Source of the DNA: Letharia columbiana
Taxonomy: Eukaryota; Ascomycota; Lecanoromycetes; Lecanorales; Parmeliaceae
Direction: 5' to 3'
Assembly: GCF_014066305.1 (NCBI RefSeq)
Contig: NW_023501044.1
Span: forward strand, 372,001 to 436,000
DNA: 64,000 nucleotides
Both the position numbers and the translations under genes were made by a program. Below the pieces are notes generated by a model. That model made no database searches. It had not been told where the DNA came from and saw only the letters and a program-made list of their open reading frames with translations. Shown here piece by piece: positions 25,794 through 39,744 of the stretch (the first letter of the stretch is position 1; the number at the start of each line of letters is the position of its first letter).

Positions 25794-27169
25794 ACGAGTA
25801 TAATACTTTAAAATTTAAAAATTTAAGATTTTATTTTTTATATTAAAATTATTAGCTATATATTTATTTAAATAAAAAATTCTCGCTAATAAAGAGAATA
25901 TAAAGAGATTATAATTAGAAGAATAAATTTATATATTTTTTAATAATTAGAAAGATAATTAGAATTCTATTCTATATTAAGTATTTTAATTCTTTTTTAT
26001 CTAAATAAAGTACTTTTAACTATCTTATTCTTATTTTTTATATACTTTCTTCTATTATATATTAATATATTATTTATATAAATTCTATATTTTTTATTAT
26101 TAATATAACTCTTTTATTATAAATAGCGTAGAGATTATTAATTATATAATTTATTAAAAAAATAATAATTTAATAGAAAGCTAATATAGAATAGAATTTT
26201 GATATTAGAGTCGCTTCGATAGCTTTTTATAATATATTTAATATAAAAATCTAAATTCGTATAATATAATAAGATAATAATATTATATTAATAATCTCTT
26301 ATATTATATAAGTAAAAGATCTTTTTAAAAAAAATTAATTAATTTCTAATATTTTTTAATCTCTTATAAAGTAATAATTAAAATATTAGTAATTATATAT
26401 ATATATTACTTATTAATATATTATATTACTATACTTACTTTCTTATCTTTAATATTAATTTTTAGTCTTTATAAATAAAAACTCTAATATACTATTTTTT
26501 ATAATCTTATATTAAAAGCGTAAATAATAAAATATTTATTTTATTTAATTTAATTTATAAATATTTTTTTATAATTAGAAGATTTTAGAATTTTTTTTCG
26601 ATTTAAAGCTTTAATATAAAGATTAAATAGATAATTATTTAACTAATTATTTATATTATTAAAAAGATTATTAAAATTTATATTATTTTTTAAATAAATA
26701 AATTTAATAAATAAATTAATATCGCTATCTCTATATAATAATAATATAATAAAATTATTATCGAGATGAATAATTATTAACGAGATATTATTATTAAATT
26801 AAATTAAAATAAATAAAATAAAATAATTACGATATAAAATATCGATAAGAAAAAATATTTAATTTATAATAAGATATTAAGAAAGAAAGAAAGAGAGAAT
26901 TTCTATTTATAATTTTAATATTTTAAAATCTATCTAGCGTTATATTAGCGAAGTTTATTAAATTTAAACTATTAAATTATACTATATAATATAATAATTA
27001 TATTTCTAATTATTATTATAATTATATTAATTAATTCTAAAAAAATTAATCTTTTAATAATTATATTAACTCTTTTATAATTTATTAATTTACTTCTTAA
27101 ATTACTATATTAAATAAATTTATTTAAAATAATATTAATTAATTCTTATTCTTCGCGAATAATAACGAA

Positions 27170-27490
27170 AATTAAAGATATATTATTATTATATAAATTT
27201 AATCGCGATATTAATAGTAATTATAAAAATTAAAATTATTAGATATAGAAATACTCGTTAATAAGAAAGATATATTATTATTATATAAATTTAATTATAA
27301 ATAAAAATACTTATTAATAAGAAAATCGTATTATTACTATATGAATTTAGTTATAATATTAATAATAACTATAGAAATTAAAGCTATTAAATATTAGAAT
27401 ACTCGTTAATAAGAAAGGCGTATTATTACTATATAAATTTAATCGCGATATTAATAATAACTATAAGAATTAAAGCTATCGAATATAGAG
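27170..27490 (+). repeat. 93-bp tandem array in R copy B, about four units
   Basis: Contracted counterpart of 13365-14105, with landmarks near 27170, 27253, 27313 and 27408; one unit is shortened. It shows that the unit number differs between duplicates. Confidence 0.75.
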
Positions 27491-30400
27491 ATATAATCTT
27501 TAATTTAATATAGATTCTAAAATAAGAAGTCTCTTTTATTAAAGTAGTAAATTTTTTATAAATATATATCTATATTTAAATCGATTTAAAAAGTTTTATT
27601 TTATAAATATAAAATATATAAAATTATTAGATTAAATATAATAGTTAAATATTATTAATTAAGCTTAATAAATAGAATAATAATTAGAATATATTATTCT
27701 TAACTTAGAATAATTTTTCTTTTATTTATTATATATTTTCTTTTTATAAAAATTATATCTAGACTTTAATAATATTATATTATTATTTATAAATTTATAT
27801 CTTATCGTAATTATTTAAAAAGCTATATATCTTTTAATTATAAAATAATTATTTTTATATAAAATATATATAATTAAATCGCTAGATATTAATTAGTAAT
27901 TTTTATTATTTATAATTATTAAAAAGTAAATTATATTATTAAAATTATTTACTAATTTTATTTTTATAGTTTTTTAAAGTATATTTAATATATAAATTTA
28001 AATTTAATATAAATTAATTAAATTTAAAATTATATAAATTAAGATTTTCTTTATTATTTAAATAAGTATAATTTAAGAAATAATTAAATTTATTAATCTT
28101 TATAGTTCGCGAATTTTTTTTAATATATAGATTTTAAAGTTTAATTAGTAATAGTATAATTAATATATATAATTAATTTATTATTTAATTTAGATATATA
28201 TAATTAATATAATTATATATTTTTTTTATTTATAATTATACTTTTTAAATTATATATATAATTTTCTAATTTTTATCTTCGCGAAGTCTTATCTTTACTT
28301 TACTTTAATAATTTAAATAAATTTAAATTAATAATTAATAAATTATTAAGAATTTTTTAAATTTTTATAATTATCGAGTTAATAGCTTTAATAAATAATA
28401 ATAATATATATTAATAAATTAATATTAATATTATAATTAGTTATTATATTAAAAGATATAACGCTATTAAATATATATTTATTTTATAAAAATAATATTA
28501 TTAATTTAATTTAATTATAAAATATAAAGAAAATAATTTTATTTTTTTTAAATATAGATAATATTATAATAAATAAGTATATTATAATATAAATATTATA
28601 ATAATAAAAAGAATTTTTAAAAAAGAAGAGAGTAAATTAAAAAGAATAATATTAAATATTTATTATTAAGCTAATTAATATTATATAATTAAAATCTTAT
28701 TAGAATAAAATACTATTTAAAAATAAAATAAATTTAAATATTAATTAAAAAGCTAATTAGAAAAAAAATTTAATTTTTATTATTATTAATATATATTATA
28801 AAACTATATATAAACGCTTTTTTTATATTTTAAATATACTTTAAATATTTATAGCTATATATATATACTCTCTCTTATATTTTATATATTTTAATATTTT
28901 TTATATACGCGATAAATTTATTAAAGATAATCTTTTAATCTAATTAATTTTTATTTAATTTTATATTTATTAATTATAAAAAAAGCTCTTTATTCTAATA
29001 TTATAATTTTATTAATTTATAATTTTTAAATATCGAGTTATTTAAGACTTATAATTAATTTATTTATTCTTTTTTCTTCTTCTATTATAAAAATAAAAAA
29101 AGCTATTATTTCTTTTTTATCTTTATTTATAATAAATAAATTATTATTTTTATAAAATTAAAGATATTAATTTAAAAATAAGATTATTTAATTAAAAGCG
29201 AAGAATATAATACTTTAATATTTTAATATTTAAATAAAAGATATTATAATATTACTTAAATAAGAGAGAATTATATTAATAAAAAGAATTTTAAAATTTA
29301 AGAATAATTTTAGTATAATAAAAGATTTAATTTTTATATATAGAAGATTTAGATAATAATTAATTTAATTAATTAAATTATTAAAGTATTTAAATTAAAT
29401 TTTAATTCTATATTAATATTTAATAAAATTTATTTAATAGTTTTAAGATATTAATATACGCTTTTATTAATATAGCTAATAATTAAAATATTAATTAAAA
29501 AAATATAATTTTTAATTCTAATATTTAAAATAGTATAATAATAAATAGATAATATTAAAGTAAATTAAATATATATTATATTAAATAAAAAAGCGTTAAT
29601 AGCTAGACTAATTAAAGTTTTAAATTAATTAAATTAAATATTAATTTTATATTAATATTATTATATAATTTTAAATATATAATTATTAATTATAATATTA
29701 ATTAAAAAGAGTTAATTTTTAATTTAAAATATTAAAAATAATATAGTAATATATTATTAAAGCGATATAAATTTTTATTATAATTTATAATAAAAAATAA
29801 AATTTATATATTAAATATTAATCTTATTTTATTTCTAATATATTATTTATTTATATATCTCTTTTAATTTCTCTTTAAATATCTTAATTTTAAGATATTA
29901 ATTAAATCTTTATTTAATATAAACTTAATTTTCTTAATTAATAATATTTAATATAAAATATTAATAAATATATTTTAATAAAAGATAATATTAAATCTTA
30001 CTTTTTTTTAATATTAATAATAAAAAATAAAAAATATAGTAAAAAATAAAGATAATATAAATTATATAAAATTAGTTTAAATTTAATAGCGATTATTAAC
30101 TTATTTATTAAGATTTAATAATTAAAAAATTCTAGAAATAGATATATATTTATTAATTTTAAGAAGTTATATATTATTTATTATTATTATAATAAGATTT
30201 TAAATTATTTATTTATAGATTATAGAATAAGTAATATAATAGTATATATTAAGTTTAAAAAATATATTAAGAAATCTAATTTAAATAGATTATAATAAAT
30301 AAATTTAATTAATAATTATAAAAATTAGATATATTTCTAAATTAAATAATATAAATTATTAATAAATAAAATAATAAATAGAATATTAAATTTATTATTT

Positions 30401-32942
30401 ATTTAAAAAAAGATAATATTAAGATTTTTTTATAATATTAAAAAATCGAAAGTTTATATATAAAGATTTTTTAAAATAATTTTATCGCTAGATTATAAAT
30501 ATTAATATTTTCTTTATAATTATTAATAATTTTAAAATTTTATTATTTTTACGCTATCTTAACTTTAATATATAATTAAAATTAATATTTATTATAAAGA
30601 ATTAATTAATAAAAAAAGCTATAGAGCTAGAGATAAAATTATTAAAAAAATTATTAATTAATAATATTAAAATCTCTCTAATTCTAAATAATTAATTATT
30701 TTATAATTATTAATTATTTATACTAATTCTAATCTTTTTACTTATATTAACTAGTAATAATATAAAACTTTTATAAACTTCGAATATATTAAAGATAAAT
30801 ATATTAATTAGAAATTTATAAGTATTATTAATTTAATTCTTATAGAATATAAGATTTAAATTTATATATTTAAATTTATTATTAATAATATTAATAATAA
30901 TAATATACTCTTTAACGATTTAATTATTTATCTTTTTATTTTTATAATAAATAATCTATTTAATATTAAAGAATTTAAATTTCTAAATTATTTATAATAT
31001 ATTTTTTATATAATATATATTATTTAATTAATCTTAAAAAAACTTTTAAATAATATTAAAATTATTTTAATAAATAATTTTTTTTTAAAAAAGCTAAAGT
31101 AGTAAAGAAGATAAGAATTAAATTTAAATAAATATAATTAATCTATTAATAACTCTAATAAAAATATAATATTTCTTATTATTATTCTAATTATTATATT
31201 ATTAATTATATTAAAATTTAAAAAATTATTATATATATTAATATTAGCGATTAGCGTAAAGAGATCTTTTTTATATTATAAATTAAATAATTTTAAGATA
31301 AAAATATCTTAGTATTAGATAAATATAAATCTTTTAAAAAAAAAATTATTAAAAATATTTTTTTAAACTCTTTTAGAATATTAAGACTCGTTAAAATTTA
31401 ATTTATTAAATATTAATTCGCGCTTTACTTCTTTATATTAATATTATATACTTTTAAAAAAATAGATTAACTATCTATTTAAAATTAAATAATAAAAAAT
31501 AATTATAAATAAAAATTATAGTTTAAACGTTTAAATAATTTTTAATTAATTTCTAATAGATTTAATATTTAATTTAACTTATTAAATTTTTTTATAAATT
31601 TATAAAATTAATAAATAAAGAAAAGAAGATTATAATTTATTATATTTTTAATATTTATACTTATTTATTTAATTATATAAATAAAGAGCTGCAAAAAATT
31701 AAAAAAAAAGAATTTTTTAAAGCTCTTAAAATAGCTTATAAGAAATTAATTATCTATTATAATTAAATTTAATTAAATTTAAACTATCTATATAAATAAG
31801 TTATACTTTTATATTTAAATTATAATAATATAAAATTAAAAAAATTAAATTAAAAGATTAATATTAAAAAGAAATTATAGATAGAGATCTATTAAAAAAT
31901 ATTTTAAAAGAATAATTTAAAATTATTAAAATATTAATATAAGTAGTTAATTATAAAAAGCTAAATAAATAAATTAATTAAATAAAAATATATTTAATTA
32001 AATAATAAAATCTAAGATTAAAAATTTAAATAATAAGAATAAATATAATTAGTTTTAGTAATATAAAAGAAATAATAAGTCTTTTAATTATTATTCTAAT
32101 TATAATTTTATCTCTAATCTTTATAAAGCTTCTTTTAATAATCTAATAAATCTTTTAATTTTAAAATAATAAAAGAAATTAAAGTTTAAATATATTATAA
32201 TCGCTTAAATAGCTTATAATATTTTTTATTTTTTTATAAAAGCTATTATATATAAGCGATATTTTTTAATAATTAAAAGATATTATAATACTTAAAAATA
32301 TTATTTATTAATAATATTTTATACTCTAATAATAACTCTTTATATAAAATATTAAAAAAATAAGTTTAAATAGATTAATTTTAATTTTAAAGAAAAATTT
32401 AATATATTAAATTAAATTAAAAGAGCTAATAATATTTTATATAAAAATTTAATTAATAATTATAATAATTATATTAGTGAAAATAATAAGCTTATAAAAA
32501 ATATTTTAATAAATTTAATATTTATAAATTTATTAAGATATATTACTAATATTTTATAATATATAAAAAAATAATTAATAAGTTTATAATTAGAGAGAAT
32601 TAATAATAATAAATTTAATCTTAATAAAGAATTTTAAAATAATATAAAAAGCGAATTTATTTATAAATAATTAATAAGTTTAATTAGATAAAGATAAATA
32701 TAGAGTATTTAAAAGAATTATAATAAAGTAGAATAGAAGAATAATAAAGAGTTTAAAAAATAGATAAATATAAAGTTTATTAAGTTTATTTAACGAGTTA
32801 AGATAAATATATTAATAAAGATAATTATAGAATTTTATTCTTATAATATTTAAAGATTTAAAATTTAAAATATTCTTTTATATTATAATTTTAATTATAA
32901 TTTTAATTATTACTATTAATAAGAAGATAAATAACTATATTA

Positions 32943-32952
32943 AATTATTCTT
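32943..32952 (+). repeat. Target duplication, left side of MITE 2
   Basis: AATTATTCTT, identical to 35808-35817. R copy A has a single AATTACTCTT at the matching point near 19615, so the empty site is known. Confidence 0.88.
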
Positions 32953-33018
32953 ACTAGTTAAAAAGATATAATATAATATGAAATATTAATCTATTATATT
33001 ATACTCTAATATAATACA

Positions 33019-35060
33019 AGTAAAGACCCATAAATTAAATTTATAAAGTTGGATTTTTCTAAGTTAAATCGAATTCTAGCCCTAGCCCTAAGTCAAATCG
33101 AACTCTAATCGCTTACTATGCGTTTTTGACCTATATATAAATATATATATACGAAGAGAGGCGCGCTAAGGCCTAATTAGGAAGGTATATCAAGTATAGA
33201 GAATTAATTCGTAATAATTGCTTATAAAAAATAGAGAAAGGCTATATTCTTATAGCAAGAAGTATCGAAATATCGAAAAGAAATAGAGATAATATGCTAA
33301 TTAGTGGTGTAAATCCCATATTATCTCTTACCGTAGTAAAATCTTTCGAATAATAAAATAGCTATTAGAGTAAGATATCGGACGATTTTAATTCATTTAA
33401 ATATATATCGTTCGATATTTAATTAGCTATAATCGTCGTAATAGATTCTTCTCTTATAATATTATTATAATAATATATTATATTAATATAGTAGAGATAA
33501 TAAGCTAAGTTATAATAATATTCTCCGCTTATCGAATAATAATTTAATATAAAATTATAAAGAGTATATAACGTGGAATTTTAGAGAGCTAAGTTATATT
33601 CTTAATAATAATAGCTTTATTACCGCTTAATTTCTTCATAGTATTCTTTATATTTATCTATTATAATTTCTTCTCTTATAAAGTATTAAATTAAGTAATT
33701 AGCTAAGTAACTAATTAAGTAAATAATTAATATAACGTAAGATCTTAAAGAGCTAAGCCGTATTCTTAATAATAATAATCTTATTACCGCTTAATTTCTT
33801 TATAGTATTCTCTATATTTATCTATTATAATTTCTTCTCTTATTTCTTCTCTTATAAAAAGAGTATTAGATTAAGTAGCTAGCTAAGTAACTAACTAAGT
33901 AAATAATTAATATAATATAAAATCTTAAAGAGCTAAATCGTATTCTTAATAATAATAATTTTATTACCGCTTAATTTCTTTATAATATTCTTCGTATTTA
34001 TCTATTATAGTTTCTTCTTTTACTCTTTAATATAGTAAAGATAATAGACTAAGTTATAATAGTATTCTCCACTTACTAAATAATAATTTAATATAAAATA
34101 ATTAAGTTATAATAATATTCTCCGCTTATTAAATAATAATTTAATATAAAATCGTAGAGAGTATATAACGTGGGATCTTAAAGAGCTAAATTATATTTTT
34201 AATAATAATAATCTTATTACCGCTTAATTTCTTCATAGTATTCTTCATATTTATCTATTATAGTTTCTTCTCTTACTTTTTAATATAATAGAAATAATAG
34301 ATTAAATTATAATAATATTCTTTACTTACTAAATAATAATTTAATATAAAATTATAGAGAGTATATAACGTTTAAATATATTTAATATAATTATAATATT
34401 TAAATATTAATTTAACTTATCTATCGCTAGCTTAAGAGGAATATATAAAAGAGAACGTATTTATTTAAATTCTTTTTAAGAGTCTTTTAATATGTTTATA
34501 AGTAGTAGTAGATAGCTATTAAACTTATTTATAATCTTAATTACTAATAATAGCGAATTTATTAAGAAATAATTTAAGGGCGTTAATAAGAGACTCTAAT
34601 TAGGCGAGAGATATCGAAGATAATTATATTTATATTAATAAAATTAATAGAATTAGTAGAATTAATAGAATTAATAGAATAATAGAAGAATAATAAATAG
34701 ATAAAAGAATTATTATTCGATTTTAAACGCGTCTAATATAACTACTATAACTATTATATTTAAATATTTATTTAATTTATTAATAGTAAGCTAAACTTTA
34801 TATCTTTTATAGCGTTAGAAAGCGTAAAGCGAGTTTTATAATTTAAGGAATTATAAAGTAATTATATATATCGTAAGCTAAGTACTTTAAAGTATAAAAC
34901 TTCTATATATAAATTTTTAATAAGAAAGCTTAAAAGAGCTAGTAGGCTAATTTAGTCGATCTAACTAAAGAGCGTAATAACTCTAAATTTATAATTAGCT
35001 ATATATATAAATTTAAGATTTTATAGCTTAGCCCTATCTTATTCTTTTATATATATTAAT
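33019..35060 (-). mobile_element. X family, long form (copy d) inside MITE 2
   Basis: Reverse orientation. It starts at AGTAAAGACCCATAAATT (the 3' end) and ends at the TTTATATATATTAAT 5' terminus. The host MITE arm resumes at AAGTTATTAAGATTT, matching 11239 of MITE 1 read in reverse. It keeps more C and G near its 3' end (about 33019-33420) than elsewhere. The interior holds the ~200-bp repeats and the GGTGTAAATCCCATATTATC block of the decayed open frame. Two or three bases next to the ends may be a short target duplication, but it cannot be sized. Confidence 0.8.
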
Positions 35061-35284
35061 AAGTTATTAAGATTTATATAATTTTATATAATAATCATAT
35101 CTAATATAATATAAAATCTTAACGAGATATTTCACGATATAATATATCTATAATATCATACTATGAAATAATATATATATGAGATATTTCGTTAGAATTT
35201 CTATATTTAGAAGTATAAAGTAGCTATTCTAATTATTATTCTAGTTAACGACTAATCGTATCTACTTTTATTCGAAATACTACT

Positions 35285-35560
35285 ATAACTAATACTACTA
35301 TATCTATTACTATTATATCTATTACTATTATATCTATTACTATTATATCTACTACTATTATATCTACTACTATTATATCTACTACTATTATATCTACTAC
35401 TATTATAACTATTACTATTTACTATTAAAATAGTCTATTATTATATAATAGTTATAATAGTAATAGTTATAATAGTAGTAGCTATAATAGTAATAGTTAT
35501 AATAGAAGTAGTTATAATAGTAATAGTTATAATAGATAATAGTAGTAGTTATAGTTAACT
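35285..35560. repeat. Central minisatellite of MITE 2
   Basis: A run of about 15-bp units (TACTATTATATCTAT) followed after 35440 by an inverted set (TAATAGTTATAATAG). The whole core is therefore a large imperfect hairpin. It is the RIP-worn counterpart of the core of MITE 1, where units contain CCATGG. Confidence 0.8.
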
Positions 35561-35807
35561 AGAATAATAATTAAAATAGCTACTTATACTTCTAAATATA
35601 GAAATCTCAGTAGAGATATTTCATACATATATTATTTCATGATATAATATTATAGATATATTATATCGTAAGATATTCCGCTAAGATTTCGAATTCATAT
35701 TAGAAAAATAATATAATATTCGATTCTATTTATATTATATTCGAGTACGATATAATATTACTTAATATGAAATATTTTATAAAATATTTCGTATCTTTTC
35801 GATTAAT

Positions 35808-35817
35808 AATTATTCTT
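35808..35817 (+). repeat. Target duplication, right side of MITE 2
   Basis: AATTATTCTT, identical to 32943-32952. R copy B resumes directly after it with TTATATTTTCTCTCTC, matching copy A near 19627. Confidence 0.88.
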
Positions 35818-35922
35818 TATATTTTCTCTCTCTTAATAAAGAAGAATAAATATATTCTCTATATCTTAATTAAATTATTCTATAAATATAAAAATCTTAA
35901 TCGAGATATTTTATATATATAT

Positions 35923-36392
35923 TAGTATATATAATAGAATAAGATAGAGCTAAACTTGAAAATCTTGAATTTATATATGTAGTTAATTATAAATTTAGAG
36001 TTACTACGCTCTTTAATTAAATCGACTAAGTTATCGCGGATAAATAAATTAGCGTTCGCAACTATCAAAATCTCGCCCTCCCGCGTCTCCCTTATTAAAA
36101 ATAGATATACGTTATTCACGAATAGAATAACTTTTTTGTTTTCTATTGAAATTTTGAGATTTTTTTTTTAAATTATAAAGCGTCATTTGCGCTTTCTAAA
36201 ATTTTTAAGAGTTTTAAAATTTGGTTCTATAGTTATTAATAAGCAAGGAGTCTAAATATCGCTCATTAAAGTTCGCTCGACAGCCGGACAGCTCGCTTAT
36301 CAAAGTTCGCTCATCAAAGATCGCTTACCTATTTACTCGATAGCCCTAATTAAAAAAAAATTTATAAATTTAATTTATAGACCTTTACTCGT
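35923..36392 (+). mobile_element. X family, short form (copy e)
   Basis: The best-preserved short copy, about 470 bp, from TAGTATATATAATAGAATAAG to ACCTTTACTCGT, inserted in the terminal arm of R copy B (the arm resumes at 36393). It keeps CTCGCCCTCCCGCGTC near 36070 and direct repeats of a 16-bp kind (CATCAAAGATCGCTTA) near 36245-36335. A 65-codon minus-strand open frame lies at 35922-36119, containing REGEILIVANANLF. A decayed counterpart is partly legible in other copies, so it may be a true terminal coding piece, but that is weak. Confidence 0.8.
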
Positions 36393-36567
36393 TTTTTTAT
36401 AATATAATATTATAGATATATTATATTATAATATATCTCGCTAAGATCTTAAATTTTTATTAAAAAAATAAAAAAAAATTTAACTCTATTTATATTATAC
36501 TCGAATACGATATAATATTACTTAATATAAAATATTTTATAAGATATACTATATCTTTTCGACTAGT

Positions 36568-36726
36568 AATTAAGCGATAATAAGATTATTATTATTAAGA
36601 ATACGACTTAGCTCTTTAAGATCTTACGTTATATACTCTTTATAATTTTATATTAAATTATTACTTAATAAGCGAAAAATACTATTATAATTTAATTTAT
36701 TATTCTTATTATATTAATATAATATA
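36568..36726 (+). mobile_element. X family fragment, left half of an interrupted copy
   Basis: Internal X sequence in plus orientation (the AAGCGATAATAAGATTATTA block onward), truncated on its left by the R copy B terminus. It continues at 38495 after another X copy inserted into it. Confidence 0.75.
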
Positions 36727-38494
36727 AGTAAAGACCTATAAATTAAATTTATAAAGTTAAATTTTTCTAAGTTAAATCGAATTTTAGCTTTAGCTCTAAG
36801 TTAAATCGAACTCTAATCGCTTACTATACGTTTTTAATCTATCTTATATATAGATATATATATACGAAGAGAGACGCGCTAAGATCTAATTAGAAAGATA
36901 TATTAAGTATAAAGAATTAATTTATAATAATTATCTATAAAAAATAGAGAAAGGTTATATTCTTATAATAAGAAGTATTAAAATATTAGAAAGAAATAAA
37001 GATAACGTATTAATTAGTAATATAAATCTTATAATATCTCTTATCGTAATAAAACCTTTCGAATAATAAAATAGCTATAGATATCGAATAATTTTAATTC
37101 GTTTAAATATATATTAAAGAGTATATAACGTGAAATCTTAAAGAGTTAAGCCGTATTCTTAATAATAGTAATCTTATTATCGCTTAGTTTCTCCGTAATA
37201 TTCTCTATAGTATTCTTCGTAGTATTCTTTATAGTATTCTCCGTAATATTCTTCGCATTTATCTATTATAATTTCTTCTCTTACTTCTTAATATAATAGA
37301 GATAATAGACTAAGTTATAGTAGTATTCTTCGTTTACTAAGTAATAATTTAATATAAAATCGTAGAGAGTATATAACGTGAGATCTTAAAGAGCTAAGTC
37401 GTATTCTTAATACTAAGAATCTTATTACCGCTTAATTTCTTCGTAATATTCTCCGTATTCGTCTACTATATTGACTTCTCTTATACTAGCTAAGTAGATT
37501 AATATAAGATCGTAGAGAGTAGATCTATTATCTCCGTAATATTCTTCGTAATATTCTTCGTATTCGTCTATTATAGATTCTTCTCTTATTTAATTAAGTA
37601 CGAGAATATCGAGAGTAAATATATTTATATTAATGAAATTAATAGAATTAATAGAATTAATAGAATTAATAGAATTAATATATTTATATTAATAAAATTA
37701 ATAGAATTAATAGAATTAATATAATTAATAGAATAGTAAAAGAATAATAATTATATAAATAGATGAAAGAATTATTATTCGATCTCGAACGCGTTTAATA
37801 TAATTATAATATTTAAATATTAATTTAACTTATTTATCGCTAACTTAAAGAGAAATATATAAGAGAGAATATATTCGTTCGAGCTCTTTTTAAGGGTCTT
37901 CTAACGCGTTTATAAGTAGTAATAGATAGCTATTAAACTCGCTTACGACCTCGATTATTAGTAGTAATAAATTCGCTAAGAAGTAGTCTAGAAGCGTTAA
38001 TAGAGACTCTAAGAGACGAATAAAAGAAATATATATATCTAAAGCGTTTAGTAACATTTTCGCGAGAGTTATCGAAAATAATTATATTTAATTTAATAAA
38101 ATTAGTAGAATTAATAGAGTAATAAAAGAATAATAATTATATAAATAGATGAAAGATATTATTATTCGAACGCGTTTAATGTAATTATAATATTTAAATA
38201 TTTATTTAATCTATTAATAGTAGATTAAATTTTAAAATTTTTACATCGTTAGAAAGCGTAAACTAAGCTCTATAATTTACGAAATTATAAAGTAATAATA
38301 TTCGTAGAAAGCTAATTATTTTAGAGTATAAATCTTTTATATATAAATCTTTAATAAGGGAGCTTAAAAGGGCTAGCGAGCTAACTTAGCTAGTCTAACT
38401 AAAGAGTATAATAATTCTAAATTTATAATTAACTATATATATAAATTTAAGATTTTCTAATTTAGCTCTATCTTATTCTATTATATATATTAAT
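36727..38494 (-). mobile_element. X family, long form (copy f) nested in X
   Basis: Reverse-orientation copy of about 1.77 kb, from AGTAAAGACCTATAAATT to CTATTATATATATTAAT. Flanking X sequence joins across it: TTAATATAATAT on the left and ATTACTATAATAATATT on the right, equal to the intact AATATGATATATTACTATAA of copy c. Near 37518 it shows the unfilled site for the TA-flanked transposon that sits in copy n. The unit number of the ~200-bp repeat is lower than in copy c. Confidence 0.8.
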
Positions 38495-38802
38495 ATTACT
38501 ATAATAATATTATAAGAGAAGAATCTACTATTATAGTTAATTAGATCTCTATAGAAGAAATATTAAACGATATATATTTAAATAAATTAAAATTATTCGA
38601 TATCTATAACTATTTTATTATTTAAAAGATTTTACTACGATAGAAGATATTATAGAATTCATATTACTAATTAGCACGTTATCTTTATTTCTTTTTAATA
38701 TTTTAATACTTCTTACTATAAGAATATAGTCTTTCTCTATTTTTTATAAATAATTATTATAAATTAATTCTTTATACTCGATATACCTTTCTAATTAGAC
38801 TA
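38495..38802 (+). mobile_element. X family fragment, right half of an interrupted copy
   Basis: Continues the X sequence of 36568-36726. It contains the decayed tail of the open frame (the TTCTTACTATAAGAATATAGTC block near 38709) and stops at TTTCTAATTAGACTAAG, where dispersed repeat E begins. The usual X 3' end is missing. Confidence 0.75.
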
Positions 38803-39415
38803 AGAGAAAGCGCTTTTTAATATCTAATTTAAGCTAAATAATATAAATTAATTTAAAAATTTAATACGCGCGATAGATATCTAAATTTTTCTTTCTCTTT
38901 TCTTTCTCTCTAAAACTTTCTTTTTATATTAATTCTTCTTATTATTAAATTATCTTCTTTATATATTAAACTTCTATTTAAATAATTTAATATTATTATA
39001 ATATTATTTCAAATATAATATAATTATTAAATTATATATTTATTTTTTTATCTTTTAATAGTTTTAAATTAATATATAAATAGATTACGTGAAGAGTTTA
39101 ACTTATATATTTAATTTATTATTAATAGCTTTTTAAAAAAGTTAATACTATTTCAAATTAAGCGTAATATTAAAATAAAGATTATATTAGATATTAATAT
39201 TACTTTAATTACTATTACTATTACTTTAATAAATATTATTTTTATATTAATAATATTAAAATATTAATAAAAATTAGATAATATATTCTTTTATTTATTA
39301 TTATATTTATTATATATAATTAATATATACTATAACTTAAGCTTTATATAAAATCTATTACTATTAAATTTTAATTAATTTTATAATTTTATAATTTCTC
39401 TTTTAGCGCGTAGTT
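38803..39415 (+). repeat. Dispersed repeat E, copy 2
   Basis: Matches 1105-1740 with C/T and G/A differences, starting at AAGAGAAAGCGCTTT. It is slightly more worn than copy 1. No family assignment. Confidence 0.8.
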
Positions 39416-39744
39416 TATAAGATTTTATATTATATATATATTATATTATTTAATTATTATCTTTAAAAATTCGCTTTTAAAAAATAACTCTATATTTTTA
39501 TAATAAATAAGATATTAAATAGAATAATTAATAGAATTTAATCTCTTAATCTCTTAATTAATAGTAAATTTTATAACTTAAATATCTAATTATATTTAAA
39601 ATTCTAATTATAATTATCTTTATAATTATAATTAATATAAATTAAGACTTTCTATTAATATATAATTTTTTTTAAAAGATTTATATAAGCGTAATTAAAG
39701 ATTAATTTTTTTTAAACGTTAAACGCTTAGTAAGAAGTATTAAA
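39416..39744. other. Unassigned interval between repeat E and R copy D
   Basis: AT-rich, no open frame, no clear partner in the window. Short CG-containing words such as AAACGTTAAACGC near 39710 are spared, as elsewhere. Confidence 0.4.

Larger units (their letters stand above)
32953..35807. mobile_element. Mutator-like MITE 2, split by an X element
   Basis: About 0.8 kb of MITE sequence plus a 2.04-kb X insertion at 33019-35060. The left end reads ACTAGTTAAAAAG and the right end TTTTCGATTAAT, the RIP-worn version of the CTAGT terminus. Both arms match MITE 1. The centre is a triplet-like minisatellite at 35285-35560. The perfect 10-bp target duplication AATTATTCTT flanks it. It is inserted near the right end of R copy B, in the same orientation class as MITE 1, and carries no coding sequence of its own. 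Confidence 0.85.
20024..36567 (+). mobile_element. R repeat, copy B
   Basis: Second copy of R, collinear with 8012-19905. It is interrupted by X copy c (20398-22424), a palindromic MITE (25677-25793), Mutator-like MITE 2 (32953-35807) and short X copy e (35923-36392). Each insertion has an empty counterpart in copy A. Copy B retains about 490 bp (23945-24435) that copy A lacks, and it is more damaged by RIP overall. It ends in the Mutator-like arm with CGACTAGT at 36560-36567. No intact gene is present. Confidence 0.8.
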
